A DNA stretch of 64,000 bases, taken from positions 372,001 through 436,000 of the forward strand of contig NZ_MYFO02000005.1 in assembly GCF_004514475.2 (NCBI RefSeq), given 5' to 3'. The position numbers were made by a program, and so were the translations under genes. The DNA is from Paenibacillus athensensis. Its GTDB lineage: Bacteria > Bacillota > Bacilli > Paenibacillales > NBRC-103111. The notes below the pieces were generated by a model. It was not told where the DNA came from and searched no databases. It saw nothing but the letters and a program-made list of their open reading frames with translations. Below are positions 34,210 through 45,100 of this stretch, one piece after another. Each line of letters begins with the position of its first letter. The first letter of the stretch is position 1.

Positions 34210-35151
34210 TTACTCGTGCGACACGATCAGCTCCAGCCGTCCGTCCAGCGTAAAAGCGCCGAAGCCGAGCGGCAGGATGAAATGCTCGCCTTTGCGCAGG
34301 CTGTACCCTTTGCCGTCAGCCTGCAGCTCGCCTTCGCCGTCCAGCACGCTGACGATCAGATAGCGCTCCGGGGCGGGGAAGGCGGTTGGCCCGGAGACCT
34401 GCCATTCTTGCACGGTAAAAAAGCGGTTGGACACATAGGTCGTCAGCTCCGTCCCCTCGCGCCGTTCCACGCGGTAATCCTGACTGGACGCTTCATGCGG
34501 CACCGTCGTGACGTCAATCGCCTTCTCCAAATGCAGCTCGCGCCGGTTTCCCTGCGCGTCCGTGCGGTCGTAATCGTACACGCGGTACGTCGTATCCGAG
34601 CTTTGCTGCGTCTCCAATACCACGACGCCCTTGCCCAAGGCATGCAGCGTACCGCTTGGCACATAAAAGAAATCGCCTGCCTGCACCGGCACGTAGCTCA
34701 GCAGCTCGTCCCAGCGCCCCGCCTCGATCATCGCCGCATATTGCTCCCGCGTCCGGGCCTGATGGCCAAAAATAATTTGCGCGCCCGGATCGGCCGCGAC
34801 AATGTACCAGCATTCCGTTTTGCCCAGCTCGCCGCCCTCATGCCGCCGGGCGTAATCGTCTGCGGGATGCACCTGCACCGACAAATCGTCGGAGGCATCG
34901 AGCAGCTTCGTAAGCAGCGGGAACCGCTCCGCCTGCGAGCCGAACAATTGCGGCTGCGTCGTCCACAGCTCGCCCAGCGTCTGCCCGGCGAACGGGCCGT
35001 TCTGCACGATGCTTGGCCCGTTCGGATGAGCCGACACCGCCCAGCATTCGCCTGTATGCGCCGAAGGAAGCTCGTAGCCGAACATCGTCTTCAGCTTGAC
35101 CCCGCCCCAAATTCGTTCCTGAAATACCGGCTGTAAAAAGATGGCTTCCAT
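34210..35151 (-). CDS. manA: Mannose-6-phosphate isomerase, class I
   Basis: 313 residues. The cupin-type zinc enzyme signatures are present: KLLDASDDLSVQVHPADD, GKTECWYIVAADP and FFYVPSGTLHALGKGV, with the zinc-binding Gln, His, Glu and His residues in place. It interconverts mannose 6-phosphate and fructose 6-phosphate, so it would channel mannose from the mannan-degrading genes elsewhere in the window. It lies 27 bp downstream of the ROK kinase gene on the same strand. The length matches the Bacillus type of about 315 residues. Confidence 0.93.
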   Translation of the reverse strand: MEAIFLQPVFQERIWGGVKLKTMFGYELPSAHTGECWAVSAHPNGPSIVQNGPFAGQTLGELWTTQPQLFGSQAERFPLLTKLLDASDDLSVQVHPADDYARRHEGGELGKTECWYIVAADPGAQIIFGHQARTREQYAAMIEAGRWDELLSYVPVQAGDFFYVPSGTLHALGKGVVVLETQQSSDTTYRVYDYDRTDAQGNRRELHLEKAIDVTTVPHEASSQDYRVERREGTELTTYVSNRFFTVQEWQVSGPTAFPAPERYLIVSVLDGEGELQADGKGYSLRKGEHFILPLGFGAFTLDGRLELIVSHE

Positions 35152-35178
35152 GTCTCCAGCTCCCCTTCCATGTTCTGT

Positions 35179-36093
35179 TCAATACGGCACGTGAACGAGC
35201 GCCGCTGCGCCGATCAAGCCCGCTTCCGTCTTCAGCCCGGCCGGCACAATCGGCGTCTGCCGCCCGCGCGGGCCAAGCGCATGCGCCGACACATACGCGG
35301 CTACCGCAGCGAACAGCGGCTCGCCAATCTGCGCGACGCCGCCGCCCAGCACAATCAGCTCCGGATCGAGCAGATTGATCAGCGAGACGCAGCCCATGCC
35401 GATGTAGCGATACACCCGCTCCACCAACGGCTGCATCAGCGCATCGCCTGCGGCGGCCAGCTCGAATGCTTCCTTGGCCGTGGTCGCAATGCCGCGCAGC
35501 TCGGTCGCCTGGCGGGCAATCGCCGTGCCGGAAGCGACCCATTCCCAGCAGCCGAGCTGTCCGCAAGCGCAGCGGCCCGCGGCCGGATCGATCACGATAT
35601 GCCCGGCGTCGCCGGCATTGCCGCTCGCTCCGGTCAGCAGCCGGCCATGCGCGTACAGCCCCGCGCCGATGCCGGTGCTGATCGTCACGAAGGCGAAATG
35701 CTCGCTGGCTTGAGCCGCGCCAAGCCATTTCTCGGCCAGCGCCGCAGCCGTGGCGTCATTCTCCATCCGGATCGGCACGTCGAAATGACGGCGCAGCTCC
35801 GCGACAAGCGCAAAGCCCTGCCAGCCGGGCAGATTGGGTGGACAATCGATCAGCCCCGCGCGCGTATCCAGCGGCCCGGGCGCGCCGATGCCGATGCCGG
35901 CAATTTCGCTTGACGAAATGCTTGATTCGTCAAGCATCGCTTGCACGACAGCAGCCATTCGCGCCACCATTTGCGCCGGACTGATGCCAAGATCGGTTGG
36001 CAGCGATTGTTTATTTCGAATGTGTCCTTGTTCGTCAATCAAGCCGATCGCTGTTTTCGTCCCGCCGACGTCGATGCCTATTGCAATTGTCAA
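35179..36093 (-). CDS. ROK-family sugar kinase
   Basis: I favour a TTG start at 36093, which has GGAGGGG 6 nt upstream; an ATG at 36108 would overlap that site. The 304-residue product shows the phosphate-binding GIDVGGTKT motif, the sugar-binding MENDATAAAL region, the ROK GTGIG-like loop, and the zinc-binding CACGQLGCWE motif. It should phosphorylate a hexose (glucose, mannose or fructose) with ATP. Its pairing with manA favours mannose/fructose. It is transcribed divergently from a LacI-type repressor across an inverted repeat. Confidence 0.9.
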   Translation of the reverse strand: MTIAIGIDVGGTKTAIGLIDEQGHIRNKQSLPTDLGISPAQMVARMAAVVQAMLDESSISSSEIAGIGIGAPGPLDTRAGLIDCPPNLPGWQGFALVAELRRHFDVPIRMENDATAAALAEKWLGAAQASEHFAFVTISTGIGAGLYAHGRLLTGASGNAGDAGHIVIDPAAGRCACGQLGCWEWVASGTAIARQATELRGIATTAKEAFELAAAGDALMQPLVERVYRYIGMGCVSLINLLDPELIVLGGGVAQIGEPLFAAVAAYVSAHALGPRGRQTPIVPAGLKTEAGLIGAAALVHVPY

Positions 36094-36117
36094 GGTACTC
36101 CCCTCCATAAGCGGAAA

Positions 36118-36160
36118 TTAACTTGACAAAACTTTACTTTATCGATTATTGTCAAGTTAA
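36118..36160. promoter_or_regulatory. 12-bp inverted repeat in the divergent kinase/repressor promoter
   Basis: TTAACTTGACAA at 36118-36129 and its exact reverse complement TTGTCAAGTTAA at 36149-36160 are separated by 19 bp. Each arm contains a TTGACA that can act as a -35 box, one for each direction. The probable use is autoregulation by the LacI-type protein encoded to the right. Confidence 0.55.
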
Positions 36161-36192
36161 GACGATTGTAGCATACGGGAGGGCAAAACACT

Positions 36193-37278
36193 ATGAGCAG
36201 GCCCAAAAAAATTTCCATGCAAGATATTGCCGACCGGCTCGGCATCTCCAAGAACGCCGTGTCGCTGGCGCTGGCGGGCAAGAAGGGCGTCGGCGAACAG
36301 CTCAAGGCGCAGGTGCGCCGCATGGCCGAGGAGCTCGGCTACCCCCTTCCGCAAGAAGCCGCGGCAGCGGACGGAGCGGCCGAAGCCGCCCGCTCCGCCG
36401 TACTGGTGCTGGTGCCCGAGCGGGTGATGAGCTATGAGGACAATGAGCATTTCCTGTTTTATCATGATTTGATCTGGGGCTTGGAGGAGAAGCTGCGCGC
36501 CCGCGGCTTCAGTGCAGTCATTTTACGGATCGGCAGCGAGATGGAGCTCAGCCTCAAGCTGCCGGAGCTGGCCGAGACGATGGCCTGCCGGGGGGTGATC
36601 CTGTTCGGCATTGTTAGCGAGGCGTATGCGCAGATGGTGTGCGGGCGGTTTCCCGCCGCGCTGCTGTTCGACTCGTTTCACCGCAGCGTGAACGCGCCGG
36701 CAGTCACCTCAGCGAACGTGGAAGGCGCAGCTGCAGCCGCTCGCTATTTGCTCGCTTGCGGGCACCGGCGCATCGGCTTCATCGGGCCGGCCAACCTGAC
36801 GTCCAGCCACGAGGAGCGCTGGTTCGGCTATTGGCTGGCGATGCAGCAGGCCAAAGCCGACATCCTGCCGCAGTGGCTGCTGCTGGAGTCGGCCGGCTTC
36901 GCCTCCAGCCCGGCGGAAATCGAAGCGTTCGCAGACCGCCTGCAGGTAGCCCCTCCCGCGCTCCGGCCGACAGCGCTGCTCTGCGGCAACGACCGGCTGG
37001 CGCTGCTGCTGCTGGACGCGCTGGAGCGCCGCGGCCTCCGCGTGCCCGCCGACCTGTCGCTGATGGGCTTCGACGGCTTGCCGCAAGCTGCTGCTGCCCA
37101 GCCGCCGCTGGCGACGATGAAGGTCGACAAGCTCGGCCTGTGCGACGCCGTCGTCGAGTGGCTGCTGCTGCCCGAACGCCAACAACCCGCCGGGCGCGCG
37201 CGGCTCCATTGGACGGTGCCGGCGTCGCTGCACCCGGGCGGGTCGGTCGCGAAGCTTGAAGACGGGAGCTTGCTCTAG
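36193..37278 (+). CDS. LacI-family transcriptional regulator
   Basis: 361 residues with the N-terminal LacI helix-turn-helix (MQDIADRLGISKNAVSLALAG) and hinge. A periplasmic-binding-like sugar sensor domain follows, with VLVPERVM, GVILFGIVS, AACGHRRIGFIG-type and CGNDRLALLLLDALERRGLRVP motifs. It binds a sugar or sugar phosphate and controls operators, most likely those of the divergent kinase-manA operon. The gene overlaps the stop of the convergent 360-codon gene by 4 bp. Confidence 0.9.
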   Translation: MSRPKKISMQDIADRLGISKNAVSLALAGKKGVGEQLKAQVRRMAEELGYPLPQEAAAADGAAEAARSAVLVLVPERVMSYEDNEHFLFYHDLIWGLEEKLRARGFSAVILRIGSEMELSLKLPELAETMACRGVILFGIVSEAYAQMVCGRFPAALLFDSFHRSVNAPAVTSANVEGAAAAARYLLACGHRRIGFIGPANLTSSHEERWFGYWLAMQQAKADILPQWLLLESAGFASSPAEIEAFADRLQVAPPALRPTALLCGNDRLALLLLDALERRGLRVPADLSLMGFDGLPQAAAAQPPLATMKVDKLGLCDAVVEWLLLPERQQPAGRARLHWTVPASLHPGGSVAKLEDGSLL

Positions 37279-38357
37279 TCCTCGCAGTATTTTTTTTCAG
37301 TAGGCACAAACGATCGCTCCACGATCAGCCCTCCGGGCTCGCCCGGGTCTCCGTAGGCATAGACGAATTCTTCGCCGGGCTCAATCTGCCGGCCCAGCAC
37401 CTGAACAGGTCTCAGCGCCTTGTAAATCGACGGGAACGGGCAGCAGTACCACCAGCCGTGCTCTTCGATCTCCTCCCGCTCCAGATAAGCTTCGACCGTA
37501 ATTTCATACGCCCGCTCCTCCTCGGTCACGACGTGCTCTTGCCAATGCTCCTGCAAGTCCGCCTCAGCCTGGTCCCATTCGCCATCGCGGCGAATCGCCG
37601 AGACGGCATAACGGGACGTGACCTTCCAGATGCTGTCTCCGTCCAGCTTGCACGGCTGATTCAGCTTGGCTGCAGCTTGGCTCAGCGCTTCAGGCGCTTT
37701 TAATCCCTGCACGACCAGCAGGTAGGCCGACAACGCCTGGGCATACTGCGCCTCCGCATCCTCGTGCGCCTCCGCGGACATCTGCCGCTCGCGGCTGCGA
37801 ATGCCGGCGATCGCATCGGCCGCTTCCTTGCGCGTCCGCGCCTCCTGGTAGCGCAAAATCGCGCTGCGGAACGTCTCCGTTCCCGGCGGAATCAGCCCCA
37901 TATCCAGCTCGACCAGCCGTTCCAGTTCCTCGGCCGCCCGCCGCAGCCCCCAGATGTGCTCGATCGGACTGCGTCCCCCCGGCTCCTCCAGCAGCGCGTC
38001 CAGCTTCACCGGCAGCGCCAGCCGGGACGAGCCCGCGAACGCCGCTTCCTGCCGCGCAGCGATGACCAGCTCGGGAATCGTCTCGTACCATACATCCGCC
38101 TGCCGGTGTGAAATCGCCGGAATGGCCCGGGCCTGCCCATCCAGGCCGCAGAACGCCTCGCCGAGCAGCGCGTCGGCCATTTTTTGTAGCGCCGTAGCCG
38201 CTTCCATATAGGCCAAAGCCCGCGGCTGCCGGCTGCCGCTCAGCTCCTCGCGCAGCCGGTACACCTGCTCGCCCAGTCGCCGATAGCTCTCCAGCTTCTC
38301 AACCGGACATACGTATTCCTCCTCTTGACTGCCGAACAGCCAATCCATCCATCCCAT
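37275..38357 (-). CDS. Uncharacterised 360-aa protein, helical
   Basis: The ATG at 38357 has GGAGGG upstream. The product begins with an amphipathic segment (MGWMDWLFGSQEEEYVCPVEKL) and is largely alpha-helical with many charged residues in the first 240. It ends with a beta-rich part containing VGRQIEPGEEFVYAYGDPGEP-like elements and several cysteines (WWYCCPFPS). There is no signal peptide or membrane helix. I recognise no family. It is convergent with the LacI-type gene. Confidence 0.7.
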   Translation of the reverse strand: MGWMDWLFGSQEEEYVCPVEKLESYRRLGEQVYRLREELSGSRQPRALAYMEAATALQKMADALLGEAFCGLDGQARAIPAISHRQADVWYETIPELVIAARQEAAFAGSSRLALPVKLDALLEEPGGRSPIEHIWGLRRAAEELERLVELDMGLIPPGTETFRSAILRYQEARTRKEAADAIAGIRSRERQMSAEAHEDAEAQYAQALSAYLLVVQGLKAPEALSQAAAKLNQPCKLDGDSIWKVTSRYAVSAIRRDGEWDQAEADLQEHWQEHVVTEEERAYEITVEAYLEREEIEEHGWWYCCPFPSIYKALRPVQVLGRQIEPGEEFVYAYGDPGEPGGLIVERSFVPTEKKYCED

Positions 38358-38451
38358 CGTAATACCCTCCGCTGCGTTTCGAGTTCTTCATCTGTAATTT
38401 GTACGCAGAGAACGGCGCATGGTTGCTGTATAGGTTGAACATGCTGTACAT
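38299..38451 (-). CDS. Possible small leader ORF (50 aa) overlapping the start of the 360-aa gene
   Basis: AAGGGGGG lies 6 nt before an ATG at 38451 and the frame runs 50 codons. Its 3' end overlaps the next gene by 59 nt in another frame. The peptide is Tyr/Asn/Ser-rich at the start (MYSMFNLYSNHAPFSAYKLQ) and basic in the middle. The strong ribosome-binding site is the main support, and the arrangement would allow translational coupling. The 3' half may be open only because of the overlapping gene. Confidence 0.3.
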   Translation of the reverse strand: MYSMFNLYSNHAPFSAYKLQMKNSKRSGGYYDGMDGLAVRQSRGGIRMSG

Positions 38452-38831
38452 GTAGATCCCCCCTTGTACATGCCCTTTCTTTACCGCTGCCGGCAATGGA
38501 AAAAAGCCCCTCTCCAGCACAATTTTCGATTTACATATAATGTAAATTTATCTGAAAATCAGAAAACGCTTTCCGTAATACTGGCTTCCCTCTTTACTTT
38601 TGTAATATTCTTTAAAATAATTAGTTTAATTTTCCAATTTGTTTCGTTAATTTTCGTTCTTTTCCTTTTCATTAACAAGCATTTCTTTGCATAATTTTCC
38701 GACCAAAATTTGTATTTTCGTGTTTTTCCCGCGCATTAACGGTGTTATTATCTGTAATTCGGGCATTTTCTCTCAGAAAACAACAATTTTACGCAACAAA
38801 AAATTTCGTTAATTTTCGTTAACGTTTTCCG

Positions 38832-38860
38832 TTGACAACTAAAAATTTTCGAAATATGAT
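38832..38860 (+). promoter_or_regulatory. Promoter of the GH16 glucanase gene
   Basis: TTGACA at 38832-38837 and TATGAT at 38855-38860 are separated by exactly 17 bp, matching the housekeeping sigma consensus with a single -10 mismatch. The start codon lies about 180 nt downstream, leaving a long untranslated leader. Confidence 0.75.
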
Positions 38861-38877
38861 GATCGTAGGCGCTGGAA

Positions 38878-38891
38878 TTAAAGCGCTTACA
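38878..38891 (+). promoter_or_regulatory. cre-like operator (CcpA) in the GH16 transcript start region
   Basis: TTAAAGCGCTTACA matches 13 of 14 positions of the catabolite-responsive element consensus TGWAARCGYTWNCA. It lies about 12-25 bp after the predicted transcription start, where CcpA binding would block elongation. Confidence 0.6.
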
Positions 38892-39041
38892 AGAAAGGAG
38901 GCAGCTTCATTTCAAGCGATTTTATCAACCATTTCAGAAGCTTTACAAAGGAGGTCGTTCTTCTACTTCAAGGTGTCAATCCTGTTTGCTTTACTGTTTT
39001 AGAGAGAAAAAAACACGATATTAAAATTGGGGGTAATTCTA

Positions 39042-40358
39042 TTGTTTACTAATTGGTTGCCGGCGCATCGTCGCGGTCCCGTACAGTTGTTTCTCTGCGC
39101 CCTGCTTATTCTGGCGCTGGTCGTTACCTTGCTGATCCCAACATTCCAGAACCCGCTAGTCGCTCACGCTTCGGCTCCATCCGTTCCATCGGGTTGGACG
39201 AATGTGTTTACAGATGATTTCAGCGGCGCTTCCGGAAGCGGCGTAAATACTTCCAATTGGTTATATGATACCGGTTACGGCTATCCCGGCGGCGCCTACA
39301 ATTGGGGCACGGGTGAAATCGAGAATATGACCAACAGCACAGCGAACGTCTATCAGGACGGCAACGGGTACCTGAACATCAAGCCGATCCGCGCCTCGAA
39401 CGGAACCTGGACATCGGGACGTATCGAAACGCAAAACTCCAGCTTCCAGCCTCCAAGTGGCGGCATCATGCACGTAGAAGCCCGCATTCAACTGCCGAAC
39501 GTAACCGGCTCGGCCGCCCAGGGTTATTGGCCGGCATTCTGGATGCTCGGCGCCCCATTCCGCGGTAACTACACGAACTGGCCAAGTGTAGGCGAAATCG
39601 ACATTATGGAAAACGTCAACGGCGTGAATACGGTTTACTCCACTCTGCATTGCGGCTACAATCCAGGTGGTCCATGCAATGAAACCAACGGCATCGGCGG
39701 CAACAAAAGCGGCGCGTCTCCATCCCTTCAGTCCGACTTCCACGTCTATGCGATGGAATTTGACAAAAGCGTTTCTCCTCAGCAAATTCGCTACTATCTG
39801 GACGGCGTAAACTTTTTCACGGTCTACTCGAACCAGGTCGACTCCACAACTTGGAACAACGCTACCAATCACGGCTTCTTTATCATTTTGAACGTAGCCA
39901 TCGGCGGCAGCTGGCCAGGAAACCCGACCTCTTCCACCGTATCCGGCGCAGCGATGAAAGTCGACTACGTACAAGTTCGCACGAAATCCGGCGGTTCATC
40001 TTCGACACCAACGCCTACGCCTACCCCTACGCCTACCGGTACAGCAACACCGACACCAACGCCTACCCCTAATTCAAGCAGCGACTACGCTGTAACCGTT
40101 ACGAAATCGGGCAGCAGCGCAACCATCAAGTTTACGCCAAAAGCGTCCGGCGTTGCCACAACCGCACCGATTATGAGCTACCAATGCTCTGCCCTTTTTG
40201 GCGGCAATCAGCAAAACGTCTATATGACCTCAAGCTCGGGCTCCTGGACGTATACGATCAACGGACTCAGTACAGGCAAAGTCGTCAATTACTACTTTAC
40301 CTATACGAAAAACGGCGTCCAGCAACCACCAACCTCCACGCAAAGCTTCACGTTCTGA
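39042..40358 (+). CDS. Secreted GH16 beta-glucanase with C-terminal glucan-binding domain
   Basis: A TTG start at 39042 is chosen for the GGGGG eight nt upstream. The 438-residue product has a signal peptide (cleavage probably after AHA, about residue 43). A GH16 jelly-roll domain contains the catalytic signature GEIDIME (E185, D187, E190), typical of laminarinases (endo-beta-1,3-glucanases). Short Thr-Pro linkers follow, then an about 90-residue beta-sandwich (VTVTKSGSSATIKFTPKASG... WTYTINGLSTGKVVNYYFTYTKNG) resembling CBM56-type beta-1,3-glucan binders. It is secreted and probably hydrolyses fungal or algal glucan. Confidence 0.88.
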   Translation: MFTNWLPAHRRGPVQLFLCALLILALVVTLLIPTFQNPLVAHASAPSVPSGWTNVFTDDFSGASGSGVNTSNWLYDTGYGYPGGAYNWGTGEIENMTNSTANVYQDGNGYLNIKPIRASNGTWTSGRIETQNSSFQPPSGGIMHVEARIQLPNVTGSAAQGYWPAFWMLGAPFRGNYTNWPSVGEIDIMENVNGVNTVYSTLHCGYNPGGPCNETNGIGGNKSGASPSLQSDFHVYAMEFDKSVSPQQIRYYLDGVNFFTVYSNQVDSTTWNNATNHGFFIILNVAIGGSWPGNPTSSTVSGAAMKVDYVQVRTKSGGSSSTPTPTPTPTPTGTATPTPTPTPNSSSDYAVTVTKSGSSATIKFTPKASGVATTAPIMSYQCSALFGGNQQNVYMTSSSGSWTYTINGLSTGKVVNYYFTYTKNGVQQPPTSTQSFTF

Positions 40359-40467
40359 GCAGATAGTCGGAAAGCGCCTGATCCTGTGAGCGCGCTAGTC
40401 GGATTGTCACAGAACTGAGCAATCGTTGTACCGCTCCGGTCCAGTTCTCTGGATCGGGGCTTCTTGT

Positions 40468-40510
40468 AAAAAAAAAGCATCCGGAGCGACGACAACGTCC
40501 GGATGCTTCT
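40468..40510. terminator. Terminator between GH16 and SLH genes
   Basis: GCATCCGGA/TCCGGATGC (40477-40485, 40498-40506), 12-nt loop. A9 on the left gives a strong terminator for the minus-strand SLH gene; the right side has only a short T-rich tail. Confidence 0.8.
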
Positions 40511-40516
40511 TCTATA

Positions 40517-42112
<1,596 letters not shown>

Positions 42113-42144
42113 ATCTACCCCTCGCATTTCATGTTCTGGATTGG

Positions 42145-45100
42145 CTATTGCATGCTCAGCTTGTCAGACAGCGGGTTTGGCAGCGTAATAATGTCTTTGG
42201 TCAACGTATCCAGCACAAACGCATAGAGACGGTACTCGCTGTTATTGGGATCGGCAACGTCAAAGTGCACCGTGATTGACTCCGCATTGGCGATATCTTT
42301 CGACACGGCTACGTAGCTCACCGGCGTAGCGCCTTTCATCAGCTGCACATACAGCACCTCGTCCCCGGCATGATCAGGCGTATTGGCCACATGCGAGACG
42401 GCCACAGTGGCGCTCAGTCCTCCGATGCGATCCATGCCTCCCACGGCTTCCACCCGATAAGGAAGAACGATATCCCCGGTGCGCACGAGTTCCACATCGT
42501 CAACGGCAATCCAGTGATCGCCTTGGTCCTTCGAATGGAACGCCACCGTCATTTTACCGCCGCGCACCTCCAAATCGGAAATTTTGATGTACGCCCACGT
42601 GCCGGTGCCGGTAGGGATGTTTTTCCTGATCGGCGCTTGACCTTCAACCGTAGCGATCATCTCGGCCGCTTCCTGCCCGCCCTTGGACTTGGTCCATGCC
42701 CGCAGCTCATACAGCCCGTCGGGAAGATTCTCCACCTGCTGCGCGGTAGTCACTTCATAAGGCGTATCGTTCCAATGAATCAGACCGTATGCGCCGGTAC
42801 GGGCATTGCCTGCCTCCAGCTTCACGATGCCGTTCGTTACGCTCTCGCCGCTTGCATTCATATTCGTCCATTGCTGCGGCAGAAGCGGCCAGGCGCCCGC
42901 ATCCATCACGTTGTCAAAGCTGGCGTTCAGCAGGTAATTTTGCTGCATTCCGCCTTGTCCGTCCTGATACGGATTATTGGCCACGTCGACGGCAAAGGTC
43001 TGATGATCCGATGTCACCACGGTTCCATTATAAAGCTCGATCGCCGCTTCGATGTCAATCGGCCCGTTGGCCAGCTTCGAGGTAGAATAGCTCCAGGTAC
43101 CGTCTTGTTGAACGGGGGCGTAGAACATCTGTGAGCCCGCCTTCAGCCTTACGAACTTGCCGTTCACCGCCGTTCCATGCAGCGTGTAGGGCAGCGTTGT
43201 CACCGTACCCGCGGAAGGAGCCAAAGTGACCTGCGCCGTTTGCAGGCTGGTGCGGAAAGAAGCGCCGTTAATATCGTCAATATACAAGGTGCCGGAAGAC
43301 GAATTTGAATCATTGGAGCCACCCATATAAAAGGAAACGGCTGTAATATTGACAGCGGGATTCGGCCTTGCCGTCGTATCGCTGCTGTACCAGCTTGGCA
43401 AGCGGAAATCATCGAACGGAACCATCATCAGCCTCGGGTCGCTGCCCCTGACCACGGCCTTGGTCTCCCAGAACTTGCCTTCGGCATCCGTGAACTGGAT
43501 CGCCAGCTCATTGTTGGAGCCGTCCGGCTGCAGCCAGAACGTAAAGCCGTCATAACCGGCAAGATTGAGGAAATCCGGGTTGAAGCTGCCTCCGGCATAG
43601 CCGGGACCGGAGAAATTATAGTCGACCTTGAGCCCGAAGCCACCCTCGGATTTATGGGTCGCGTCGAGAGCGACATCAAACGAACCGCCGCCTGTGTTGC
43701 GGGTGAACGCTTTTTGAATCAGCGCATCGTACCCCCCATAGCCCTCAAAATCGTCGAGCTTGGTTGCATTGGCCATCTTGATATCGTCCAGATATACAGC
43801 GCCTGCCTGAGCGATCGAGCCGTCCATCGAGCTGACATATATCGAAAACTCGGTGACATCAGACATGTTCATTGTTGAGCCCGGATAAGCGTCTTTGTTC
43901 CATTGCGGCTGTATGAAATCACTGTAGCGCAGCTCGATCGTTTTGCCCGTTGTTCCCGTTAACGGAACCTTTGCTTCCCACACCCGGTCATCCGCCGTGC
44001 GGAACTGGAAGGACAAACCGTTAGCCGAACCGTCCGGCTTGACCCAGGCATGCAGCGCGTCAAAATGTGACAAATCGACATGCGGCAACGCTTTGGTCAG
44101 CCCGGCATACCATTGGCTGCTGAACGCATAGTCCACTTTGACGCCATAGCTGCCGTGATTTTTATTGGCCGAATCCAGTGAAATTGAAATGGCATCGCCG
44201 GACGGATTACGCGTATAGCCGCTCTTGAGATTGGCGTCAACACCGTAGTTGTATTCACCGTCCTCAAATACGTTGGCGGGCGGCTTATCGGTCAGCGGAA
44301 TCAGATTCACGCCATAACCGATCTCGACTCGCGCCAGCGCCGGCGCCGCACCACTGCCCGTTGCCGGATAAACCGCTTTGATAAATCGCGTGGAGGCCGG
44401 CAGGGCAAAATCGGTGTAAATCACCTTGCTCCAGCCTTGCGCGGTCGGCGACTTGCTTACTGCCGGATGAATCGCTGTATAAGTCATTCCGTCAATCGAG
44501 GACAAGAAGGTCATTTCGTCCGTTACATTCGAATAGGTCGTAAAACGGTAGGAGCTCAGGTCACCGTCAGCTTTATAAACGATGGAGCCGGAATTGCCAT
44601 TGCTTCGGCTTAATGCCGCATCCCCGTTCGTTCCCGTTTGACCGGCGGCTACTTGCAAATTGGCCGTTCGTTCGGCATCCTGACCGCTGAATTCGCTATC
44701 GACGATAAAACCGTTACGGACAAGCGTTGGCGGAGCTGCATAGCCGCTGCCTGTGTAGACATATTCCAGCTGCACCTTATCCACTTGGACGGCGTTGCTT
44801 CCCGGAATACTGAATTTGACATACCGCGTATTGGCAGGCAAGCTGCTTGCCGTATATTCATCGCCGTTTTTATTCGGCTGGATCTCTTGATAGTTACTGT
44901 TGGTCGACGACACGTACCATTTCATTACACCGGTGCCTGTCGCCGTGACGCTGACCCGGCTGAGCGCTACCGGAGACGCGTAGGTTAGAAAGCCGGCATT
45001 GGCCGTCGATACGTACGCCTTGTAGCCTATCCCCAACTCGTTATCCGACGAGGAGCTGGTCGTCAGATTCGACGAATGATCGTAAGCGTATACCTTGCGT

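Larger units (their letters stand above)
38452..39041. other. Long AT-rich regulatory region before the GH16 gene
   Basis: The 17-bp sequence TTTCGTTAATTTTCGTT occurs exactly at 38642-38658 and 38804-38820. The region also contains the promoter and cre-like site listed separately. After the promoter comes an about 175-nt mRNA leader with two strong Shine-Dalgarno sequences (AAAGGAGG near 38893 and 38949) not followed by ATG codons. Confidence 0.55.

Noticed and set aside
38452-39041. Riboswitch in the long GH16 leader
   Set aside because: I could not match any known aptamer core; only short local hairpins are visible.
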